DNA of 20,693 nucleotides from an uncultured Oscillospiraceae bacterium (lineage in GTDB: Bacteria; Bacillota; Clostridia; Oscillospirales; Ruminococcaceae), in the NCBI GenBank assembly GCA_934488695.1, contig CAKSSH010000030.1, positions 1-20,693 of the forward strand, read 5' to 3'. The notes under the pieces are model-generated. The model was not told where the DNA came from and made no database searches. It saw only the letters and a program-made list of their open reading frames with translations. The position numbers were made by a program, and so were the translations under genes. Shown piece by piece: positions 15,395 through 20,693 of the stretch; positions within the stretch are counted from its first letter, which is position 1; the number at the start of each line of letters is the position of its first letter.

Positions 15395-15872
15395 AAAGGC
15401 CGGAATCCTCCTCGGATCTCGGTTTTTTGTGTCGAAAAATCAGGAATTTGCAGGAAAAATAGTTGAGAATAACCTCGATGGTCACGCCGATGAGCTTGGT
15501 CAGACTGTGATCCAGCTGCAGATAATTGATAAGCAGCGACATGACGTAAGAGGCAATCAAAAAGGAAAAAAGACGGGATCCGAAAAAAACAGCCGTTTCT
15601 CGCAAAATAGAGCCGCGGGTGTCATTTTCGGAATGAAAAACATATCGACGATTGGCATAGTACGAATAAATATTGGCAATAATCCAAGAAAGGATATTGA
15701 TCAATTCCCAGTACTGAACACCCAGGACGAGACGGTTCGGGTCGTGCACAAATCGGGTAAAAAGAAAGAATATCCCGAAATTGAGCGCCGAGGTGCCGCA
15801 GCCGTACAGGGTGTATTTGATAAGGGTTTCAAAACGTCGATAAAATTGTTTCAACGACAGCTTGTGATTCAT
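15393..15872 (-). CDS. GtrA-family membrane protein
   Basis: A 159-residue protein with four predicted membrane helices and short loops, the build of the GtrA/DPMS family. Members are thought to move or hold polyprenyl-linked sugars during cell-surface glycan synthesis. Typical features: a first helix after a basic start (FETLIKYTLYGCGTSALNFG), ELINILSWIIANIYSYYANRRYVF with the family's N-x-x-Y-x-Y-x-x-N-R-x-W/Y-V-F pattern, and a last helix followed by KFLIFRHKKPR. The ATG at 15872 is chosen since GAGGGG lies about 5 nt upstream; a GTG four codons earlier overlaps the upstream stop. It is co-transcribed with the SGNH hydrolase and ends in a terminator. The sugar substrate cannot be read from the sequence. 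Confidence 0.88.
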   Translation of the reverse strand: MNHKLSLKQFYRRFETLIKYTLYGCGTSALNFGIFFLFTRFVHDPNRLVLGVQYWELINILSWIIANIYSYYANRRYVFHSENDTRGSILRETAVFFGSRLFSFLIASYVMSLLINYLQLDHSLTKLIGVTIEVILNYFSCKFLIFRHKKPRSEEDSGL

Positions 15873-15880
15873 GGTTCCCC

Positions 15881-17038
15881 TCACAAATTAGTATTTTCAT
15901 CGATACCGGCTTGTGCGGCAGAGGTGTTGCCGGAGGACGAAGAGGCAGTTACTTTAGAGGAGCTGCGGTCGGAAGAGCTGCCGGTCGACGAAACAACCTT
16001 GGAGGACAGTGCGCTTCCGGCAGATTCATGGTGGCTTGAAGCGGCCGAGGAGCTTTCCTTGCCGGAGGAGCTTCCGTTGCTTTCCACATGACTTTGGTTA
16101 CTGCTGCTGCCGCTGCTGCTGTGCATCTGACCGGAGCTTTCTTTTTCGGAGGAGGGCGACGGCTTGCTGATCGGCCCGATGTCGGGCATGCTGATCTGCG
16201 AACTGCCGGACTTGACGGCAGGCGGCGGGGTGATCGCGCCGAATTTAACGAATTTTCCGTTGCTGTTTACCGGGTGAGACAGGATATAATCAAAAACGGC
16301 ACTGTAGCCTTTTTTGCTCAGATGGATCCCGTCCCCGGAAAAGGCTGATTGCAAAAATCCGTTCTTATCACTTAATACTTCATAGGTGTAGAGAAAATAA
16401 CAGGACTCCTCTTGTGCCAGTGCGGCCAAACGCTCGTTAGCCGCGGCAATGTGCTCGTTGCAGCGCGGTTTTCCGTTGTTCTGGGCCCAGCTTTCGGTGA
16501 CCGGAAAGATGGATTGCACCAAAATGACGCTTTCCGGCGAAGCTTTTTTAATTTTCTTCAACAGCGCGCGGTAATTGTCATAGAAGGAATCGGTGCTGTG
16601 ACTGTAAATTGCATTGATGCCGAGGGTAACGAAGATTTTGCCCGGTCGGGCGACAGCCAAGGCTTCGGCGATGGTGTAACCGTCGGTCTTGGATTTGTAA
16701 ACGCATTTTCCGTTGAGCGCGGTCCCTTGGTGCAGACCGATTTTGGCAAAGACGTGGTCAAAGGTCAGGTAACCGTAAGAGGCCATGCCGTAGGTGATCG
16801 AGTCGCCGACCATGACCGCGTCGTCAAAATAATCCCAGTCGACTGATTTTTCGGCCTCGGAAACGGCGCCGCCGATGTTGCGGTTGACCCGCGCAAGCCC
16901 CCCTGCCCCGTTATCCAGATGCCAGTCCCAGCGAGACAGCGCCAGCACGGTGGTGGCGCTAAGAATCAGAAGAACGCTGACAACGGCCAACGGCAGAATA
17001 CCGGCTGATTTCTTTTTCTTTATTTCCTGATTTTTCAT
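15881..17038 (-). CDS. Membrane-anchored or secreted SGNH/GDSL-type hydrolase with serine-rich tail
   Basis: A 385-residue protein. A basic start (KKKK, 7-10) and a hydrophobic helix (about 12-34) give a signal anchor or signal peptide without an obvious lipobox. The catalytic domain shows block I VGDSITYG (77-84, Ser80), TLGINAI (138-144, in place of the usual GxND) and DGIHLSKKGY (236-245, Asp236 and His239). This fits an SGNH hydrolase acting outside the membrane, for example an esterase or acetyl-transfer partner on wall polymers; the substrate is not evident. From about 270 to the end the protein is Ser/Gly/Lys-rich low-complexity sequence (many SSS runs), probably disordered. The ATG at 17038 follows a weak AGAGATGA site. 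It lies upstream of the gtrA-like gene in the same unit, which supports a role in cell-surface glycans. Confidence 0.82.
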   Translation of the reverse strand: MKNQEIKKKKSAGILPLAVVSVLLILSATTVLALSRWDWHLDNGAGGLARVNRNIGGAVSEAEKSVDWDYFDDAVMVGDSITYGMASYGYLTFDHVFAKIGLHQGTALNGKCVYKSKTDGYTIAEALAVARPGKIFVTLGINAIYSHSTDSFYDNYRALLKKIKKASPESVILVQSIFPVTESWAQNNGKPRCNEHIAAANERLAALAQEESCYFLYTYEVLSDKNGFLQSAFSGDGIHLSKKGYSAVFDYILSHPVNSNGKFVKFGAITPPPAVKSGSSQISMPDIGPISKPSPSSEKESSGQMHSSSGSSSNQSHVESNGSSSGKESSSAASSHHESAGSALSSKVVSSTGSSSDRSSSKVTASSSSGNTSAAQAGIDENTNL

Positions 17039-17072
17039 TATTTCATCTCTTGTTTTTACAAAATTATATTTT

Positions 17073-17101
17073 ATTATACCACAGTCGGTGCGTTTTTGCA
17101 A
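17073..17101 (-). promoter_or_regulatory. Promoter of the SGNH hydrolase-gtrA unit
   Basis: On the minus strand, -35 TTGCAA (17096-17101) and -10 TATAAT (17073-17078) are 17 bp apart, with an extended -10 TG one base before the box. The predicted leader is about 28 nt. Confidence 0.75.
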
Positions 17102-17154
17102 ATCCTCTCACTCATTTTATTTTTCCGGTCATTTGCTCGGAATATACCGAAGGG

Positions 17155-18192
17155 TTAATTTTCGGCGATAAAACCGCCGCCGAGCACGCGGTCTTTTAAA
17201 TAAAAAACGGCAGATTGACCCGGCGCCGGCGCCCGCACCGGCTCATCAAAATCACAGCGAATACGCTGCGGGGCAAGCGGCGTCAACAGTGCCGGCGCCG
17301 GCACCGCCGCACTGCGAATCTTGACAAGCGCCCGCAAAGGCTCGTTGATGGATTCCCGGCACATGAAAACACAGTCCTCCGCCAACAAAAAGCTGCGGTA
17401 TTCCTGCCCGGCATAGGAGACCTCTACGGTGTTGTTTTCGATGTTCAGCCGGTTGACAAAAACCGGTCGGCCCAATGCTATTCCAAGCCCCTTGCGCTGC
17501 CCGACGGTGTAATGCAAAAGCCCGCGGTGACGGCCGCACACCGCTCCCTCGGGAGAAATAAAATCCCCGGGCGCCATGGGTCCGCTTCTTCGCTCAATAA
17601 AACCGGCCCAGTCCCCATCCGGAACAAAACAATTATCCTGACTGTCTGGCGCATCAGCCGATGAAAGACCCAGCTGTCGTGCTTTTTGCCGGACCTCGTC
17701 TTTAAACGCCTCTCCCAACGGGAGCAGCAGGCGACAGAGCACCTCCTGCGGCAGACGGTAGAGCATATAGGATTGGTCGCGAGCGCCGCTTGCGGCGGTT
17801 TTGATAAAATAACGCCCGTCCGCCTTGTCGACCCGGGCATAATGGCCGGTGGCAATGTATGCGCAGCCTAACCGATCGGCGGTCTCCAAAAGATAACGGA
17901 ATTTGACCCGAGGATTGCAAAGAATACAGGGATTGGGCGTTGTTGCCTGACGATAAGCGTTTATAAAGGGAATAACAACCTCCCGCTCGAAAACCTCCCG
18001 TAAATCCAGCACGGTCAGCGGTATATCAAGTGTCTGTGCGGCTTTTTCGGCAGCCAGAACCGTCGGCGCGTGCGCATCGGACATTTGCATGACGACGGCC
18101 TGCAGATCGTAGCCCTGCTCTTTTAAAAGCGCGGCGCAGAGAGAAGAATCCACCCCGCCCGAAAGCGCCAGCAGAACGGTTTTTTGGGTCAT
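17155..18192 (-). CDS. mnmA: tRNA-specific 2-thiouridylase
   Basis: MnmA adds sulfur to C2 of the wobble uridine (U34) of Lys, Glu and Gln tRNAs. It is 345 residues, slightly short for the family (about 355-370). Visible: PP-loop SGGVDSS (11-17), TPNPCILCNPRVKF (85-98) with the expected catalytic Cys92, YIATGHYAR (112-120), DSQDNCFVPDGD (183-194) with the second catalytic Cys188, and YTVGQRKGLGIALGRP in the central domain. A C-terminal beta-barrel ending GQSAVFYLKDRVLGGG is present. The ATG at 18192 lies 3 bp after the rnhA stop; an AGGAG site is about 11 nt upstream, inside rnhA. I see no convincing terminator after it, so some read-through into the next unit is possible. Confidence 0.96.
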   Translation of the reverse strand: MTQKTVLLALSGGVDSSLCAALLKEQGYDLQAVVMQMSDAHAPTVLAAEKAAQTLDIPLTVLDLREVFEREVVIPFINAYRQATTPNPCILCNPRVKFRYLLETADRLGCAYIATGHYARVDKADGRYFIKTAASGARDQSYMLYRLPQEVLCRLLLPLGEAFKDEVRQKARQLGLSSADAPDSQDNCFVPDGDWAGFIERRSGPMAPGDFISPEGAVCGRHRGLLHYTVGQRKGLGIALGRPVFVNRLNIENNTVEVSYAGQEYRSFLLAEDCVFMCRESINEPLRALVKIRSAAVPAPALLTPLAPQRIRCDFDEPVRAPAPGQSAVFYLKDRVLGGGFIAEN

Positions 18193-18195
18193 GGC

Positions 18196-18645
18196 TTACC
18201 GCTCTCCTCTCTGAAGCTTTTGATAAAACGAAACCGCCAGCCGATCGCAGCGTTCGTTGTATGGGTGGCCGGCGTGCCCCTTGACCCAGACAAACGTGAC
18301 CTCGTGCCGTTCCAAAAGGGAAAGCAGCTGCTGCCACAGGTCGACATTGAGCGCCGGCTTTTTATCGGCCTTACGCCAGCCGTTTTTTTGCCAGTTCTGA
18401 ACCCAACCCTTTTGAATGGCGTCAACTAAATATTTGGAATCGGAGTAAAGCGTTACCCGGCAAGGCTCCCGCAGCGCCGAAAGCCCCTCGACGGCGGCGG
18501 TGAGCTCCATGCGGTTGTTGGTGGTTTCCGCTTCGCCGCCGCTCAGCTCTTTTTCGCGGCCGTTGTATCGAAGAACGGCGCCCCAGCCGCCCGGCCCGGG
18601 GTTGCCGGAACAGGCACCGTCGGTATACAGCTCAACCTGCTTCAA
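18196..18645 (-). CDS. rnhA: Ribonuclease HI
   Basis: RNase HI cuts the RNA strand of RNA-DNA hybrids (primers, R-loops). From the TTG at 18645 it has 149 residues, close to the E. coli enzyme (155), and starts KQVELYTDGACSGNPGPGGWG-like as the family does. Active-site residues: Asp9, Glu47, Asp69, His124 and Asp134, all present; the VKGHAGHPYNERCD block (121-134) is intact. It is the classical bacterial type with a basic protrusion (GWRKADKK). The TTG start is preferred because GGAGG lies 8 nt upstream. The in-frame ATG at 18672 has no ribosome binding site and would be nearly leaderless relative to the promoter. It is first in the unit with mnmA. Confidence 0.95.
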   Translation of the reverse strand: MKQVELYTDGACSGNPGPGGWGAVLRYNGREKELSGGEAETTNNRMELTAAVEGLSALREPCRVTLYSDSKYLVDAIQKGWVQNWQKNGWRKADKKPALNVDLWQQLLSLLERHEVTFVWVKGHAGHPYNERCDRLAVSFYQKLQRGER

Positions 18646-18653
18646 AAAGCTCG

Positions 18654-18658
18654 CCTCC
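18654..18658 (-). promoter_or_regulatory. Ribosome binding site that fixes the TTG start of rnhA
   Basis: GGAGG on the minus strand, 8 nt before TTG at 18645. No such site precedes the ATG nine codons upstream. Confidence 0.75.
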
Positions 18659-18684
18659 GTTTCTGTTTGCATTTCTGTTTTTCT

Positions 18685-18713
18685 ATTATAACGGGTTTCG
18701 GCCGTAATCACAA
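18685..18713 (-). promoter_or_regulatory. Promoter of rnhA-mnmA
   Basis: On the minus strand, -35 TTGTGA (18708-18713) and a perfect -10 TATAAT (18685-18690) are 17 bp apart. The start should be near 18678, giving a leader of about 30 nt to the TTG of rnhA. It is divergent from the rsmD promoter, with the two -35 boxes 30 bp apart. Confidence 0.75.
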
Positions 18714-18743
18714 GAGCGATTTTGAAAAAAACGAAAAATTAGG

Positions 18744-18772
18744 TTGACAAAGAACGGATTTTGCACGATAAT
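18744..18772 (+). promoter_or_regulatory. Promoter of rsmD-coaD
   Basis: A consensus -35 TTGACA (18744-18749) and a -10 GATAAT (18767-18772) are 17 bp apart. The start should be near 18779. The leader of about 45 nt holds a weak CTGCA/TGCAG pairing just before the ribosome binding site. Confidence 0.78.
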
Positions 18773-18825
18773 AGAAGTAATAAAACCCTGCATTTACAGG
18801 CCTTGCAGTAAGGAGGAAGCGCCGC

Positions 18826-19383
18826 GTGAGAATTATTGCCGGAGAGCACAAGGGGCGGCGGCTTGTCAGCCCCGCTGGGTTGGATACTCGCCCGACGGCC
18901 GACCGGGTCAAAGAAGCTTTGTTCAGCATCCTTCAGTTTGAACTGGCGGACGCGGATTTTCTGGATCTTTTTGCCGGCAGCGGTCAGGTGGGGATCGAGG
19001 CGCTCAGCCGAGGGGCCGCACGGGCAGTTTTTGTGGACGCGGAGCGCCTGCCTTGTGACTGTATCCGCCGGAATCTTGAGGCTGTCGGCCTGACAGATCG
19101 CGCCGAGGTTGTTTTACAGGATGTCAATCGTTATTTGCTGTTTTGTACCGAACAGTTTGATATTGTTTTTACCGATCCGCCGTATCGCCAGGGTCTGACC
19201 GAGTCGTTGCTGGAAAGTCTGTCCGGAATTGTTCGCAGCGGCGGCGTTGTAGTCTGCGAGGTGGCTGTCGGCACCGATCTGCCGCAGCAGCAGGGGACCT
19301 TGCGGATGCATCGGCGCTATCGATACGGGAAAACCGAGCTGGTGCTGTATCGCAGCGGAGAGCGGCAGGACGCAATTTACTGA
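18826..19383 (+). CDS. rsmD: 16S rRNA (guanine(966)-N2)-methyltransferase
   Basis: RsmD methylates G966 of 16S rRNA in the assembled small subunit. It is 185 residues, the normal length. The N-terminus MRIIAGEHKGRRL and RPTADRVKEALFSIL (22-36) are hallmarks of the family. The SAM-binding loop is DLFAGSG (47-53) with GIEALSRGA following, and the catalytic motif is DPPY (117-120). The start is GTG at 18826, with AAGGAGG about 10 nt upstream. It is the first gene of the plus-strand unit and lies 15 bp before coaD; rsmD-coaD adjacency is common in Firmicutes. Confidence 0.97.
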   Translation: MRIIAGEHKGRRLVSPAGLDTRPTADRVKEALFSILQFELADADFLDLFAGSGQVGIEALSRGAARAVFVDAERLPCDCIRRNLEAVGLTDRAEVVLQDVNRYLLFCTEQFDIVFTDPPYRQGLTESLLESLSGIVRSGGVVVCEVAVGTDLPQQQGTLRMHRRYRYGKTELVLYRSGERQDAIY

Positions 19384-19398
19384 AAACGAGGAATTAGG

Positions 19399-19884
19399 AT
19401 GAAGCTTGCAATTTGTCCCGGCAGTTTTGACCCGATTACCCGGGGCCATGTGGATATCATCACCCGCGCCGCCGGCCTTTTCGATCGGGTGATCGTACTG
19501 GTATTAACCAATCCCGAGAAACGGAACACCTTTTCGGTGGAGCAGCGCTGTGCGCTGATTCAAAAAGCGCTTCAGGGGCAGCCCGGGATTCAGGTGGACG
19601 CTTATGACGGTCTGTTGGCTCAGTATGCACATAAGGTCGGGGCGTGTGCTATTGTCAAGGGCCTGCGCGCCATGTCGGACTTTGAATACGAATTTCAAAT
19701 GGCCCTGACCAATAAAAAGCTCAATCCTGCGTTGGAAACGGTTTTTTTAACCTCCTCCGCCGAAAATATGTACCTGAGCTCCAGCATGGTGCGGCAGGTC
19801 GCGCGGTTTGGGGGCGATATTGCCGCATTTATCCCGGAAGAGATTTTGCCTGACGTTGAAAACGTTTTGAAGAATAAACAATAA
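19399..19884 (+). CDS. coaD: Phosphopantetheine adenylyltransferase
   Basis: CoaD joins 4'-phosphopantetheine and ATP to dephospho-CoA, the penultimate step of coenzyme A synthesis. It is 161 residues, the family length. Visible: PGSFDPITRGHVDII (7-21) with the nucleotidyltransferase GH pair, KGLR (87-90, usually RGLR), DFEYEFQMALTN (94-105), and YLSSSMVRQVA (125-135), the ISSTxxR-like nucleotide-binding motif. The ATG at 19399 is preceded by GAGGAATTAGG. It ends 13 bp before the coiled-coil gene. Confidence 0.97.
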   Translation: MKLAICPGSFDPITRGHVDIITRAAGLFDRVIVLVLTNPEKRNTFSVEQRCALIQKALQGQPGIQVDAYDGLLAQYAHKVGACAIVKGLRAMSDFEYEFQMALTNKKLNPALETVFLTSSAENMYLSSSMVRQVARFGGDIAAFIPEEILPDVENVLKNKQ

Positions 19885-19897
19885 GGAGGATTTTGCA

Positions 19898-20386
19898 ATG
19901 AATGTGGACGATATGGTGGATTTGCTGGATGATATGTTTGAGGACGCTGTCAAAATGCCGCTGACCGGCGGTAAATGCCTGATTGATTCTCAAAAAGCAC
20001 GTGACCTGATTGATGATATCCGGATGAATCTCCCGCAGGAGATTCGTCAGGCCAAAGCTATTGTGGCGGATCGCGGCGAGATCATCTCGATTGCCAAGAG
20101 CGAGGCGGAGGATATTATTCGCAACGCCGAAGAGCGGGCGCGCAGCATTGTGAACAAGGATGAGCTGGTGCTTCAGGCGCAGAATCGTGCCAATGAGATT
20201 CTGTCGCAGGCACATCAGAAATCCCGCGAGGTGCGGGCGGCTGCCAACGATTTTGCCGATGAAATTCTCAAGAATGCCGAAGAGGTTTTGGCAAAGAGTG
20301 CGACGGAGGTTAAACAGACCCGGACAACACTGCGCAATCGTCGCGCCGGTAATCTGCAAAATGCCCCGGAGGCGCCGGCAAAATAG
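19898..20386 (+). CDS. Coiled-coil protein of unknown function downstream of coaD
   Basis: A 162-residue, mostly helical, highly charged protein. An acidic N-terminus (MNVDDMVDLLDDMFEDA) is followed by an Ala/Glu/Arg-rich helix from about residue 50 to 145, with heptad-like spacing and repeated NA-EE or NRA-EI units (IIRNAEERA, NRANEIL, ILKNAEEVL). The end is basic, then NAPEAPAK. The pattern resembles F-type ATP synthase b subunits or V-type subunit H without a membrane anchor, so automated annotation might call it an ATPase; no nucleotide-binding motif supports that. Similar proteins beside coaD occur in Clostridia as far as I recall. A strong AAGGAGG site precedes the ATG at 19898. A structural or division-related role is a guess only. 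Confidence 0.8.
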   Translation: MNVDDMVDLLDDMFEDAVKMPLTGGKCLIDSQKARDLIDDIRMNLPQEIRQAKAIVADRGEIISIAKSEAEDIIRNAEERARSIVNKDELVLQAQNRANEILSQAHQKSREVRAAANDFADEILKNAEEVLAKSATEVKQTRTTLRNRRAGNLQNAPEAPAK

Positions 20387-20693
20387 GTCTGCGCCGTTTT
20401 GGATTAAGCGCGCACCGTTGTCGGCAAGCCTTTCTTGCGTCGGCAAATAGGAGCGCTGTGTGCCGTCGGTTAAACGGCTTTGCGGCTTTAAAAGAAGCAC
20501 CGCTCCGTGGCTGAGAGCGGTTTTGCGCCGACATGGATCGCTACGGGTGCGGCGCGCTTTCTGCCGGCGCGGCTTTTCGCTGTCGGCAAGTATTTCCATC
20601 GCCGATAAAAACGGGCGCTGCCGTAATGTTTCGCACGGTGTTCAATCCAATATTTTTTGTTAAAAAGCCCGGCTGATGTTTGCTGCATCGGCC
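20387..20693. other. No recognisable gene; repeats and hairpins at the right end
   Basis: The last 307 bases hold no ORF that I can support on either strand. Three copies of a 9-mer GTCGGCAA(G/A) occur at 20420-20428, 20439-20447 and 20582-20590. Short hairpins are at 20424-20438 (GCAAG/CTTGC) and 20462-20478 (GCCGT/ACGGC), besides the possible terminator. A 66-codon minus-strand frame (20488-20688) resembles nothing I know. Confidence 0.5.
20499..20524 (+). terminator. Possible terminator of rsmD-coaD-coiled-coil unit
   Basis: ACCGCTC (20499-20505) pairs with GAGCGGT (20515-20521) around a 9-nt loop and is followed by TTT then GCG. The T-tract is short and the site lies 113 nt after the stop codon, so this is tentative. 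Confidence 0.4.

Noticed and set aside
17102..17154. Terminator after mnmA
   Set aside because: Only a bulged 4-5-bp stem (TCGG/CCGA) is present and no T-tract follows it on the minus strand.
18788..18812. Leader hairpin before rsmD
   Set aside because: Only a 5-bp CTGCA/TGCAG pairing with a long loop; too weak to claim regulation.
19829..20599. 256-codon minus-strand frame covering the coiled-coil gene
   Set aside because: It lies antisense to a gene with a strong ribosome binding site and coiled-coil periodicity, lacks its own ribosome binding site and resembles no family.
1..20693. Mobile elements, CRISPR arrays, tRNA or rRNA genes, toxin-antitoxin or defence genes
   Set aside because: No transposase, integrase, regularly spaced repeats, cloverleaf or rRNA-like sequence was seen; the genes are core functions with uniform composition.

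Overview
The window is a stretch of bacterial core chromosome, most likely from the Bacillota, class Clostridia (an Oscillospiraceae/Ruminococcaceae-like organism). The grounds are: strong AGGAGG-type ribosome binding sites; sigma-A promoters with 16-18 bp spacers; frequent GTG and one TTG start; the Firmicutes-type gene set RNase J, GdpP, L9, DnaB and TilS-Hpt-FtsH; and a moderately GC-rich composition. There are no insertion sequences, phage genes, CRISPR arrays, rRNA or tRNA genes. Species assignment is not possible from the sequence alone.

Layout. (1) Positions 1-3871, minus strand: a shikimate/chorismate operon aroB-aroA-aroC-chorismate mutase-aroE. It is driven by a clear promoter at 3843-3871; its genes overlap or nearly touch, and aroE is cut by the left edge. 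The enzymes are full-length but carry unusual substitutions in normally invariant loops. (2) 3887-4598, minus: a single-gene unit for a YgjV-like membrane protein, with its own promoter, a perfect 12-bp leader hairpin and an intrinsic terminator. (3) 4661-15237, minus: one long eight-gene unit rnj-gdpP-rplI-orf154-dnaB-tilS-hpt-ftsH, running from a consensus promoter to an intrinsic terminator. It joins RNA decay, c-di-AMP breakdown, ribosome and replication functions, tRNA modification, purine salvage and membrane proteolysis. (4) 15238-15366: a structured intergenic segment without a gene. (5) 15367-17101, minus: an SGNH/GDSL-type secreted or membrane-anchored hydrolase with a serine-rich tail, followed by a GtrA-type membrane protein and a terminator. 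(6) 17155-18713, minus: rnhA and mnmA from their own promoter. (7) 18744-20386, plus, divergent from rnhA: rsmD, coaD and a coiled-coil protein. (8) 20387-20693: no recognisable gene.

The most interesting points are soft ones inside core genes. Orf154, between rplI and dnaB, is an unrecognised protein. RNase J carries a basic tail of about 125 residues. The rnj leader has two perfect dyads and possibly tandem promoters, next to an orphan structured element. AroA has a remodelled PEP-loop, and a possible small ORF lies between ftsH and its terminator. I did not find a clear-cut new multi-gene system.
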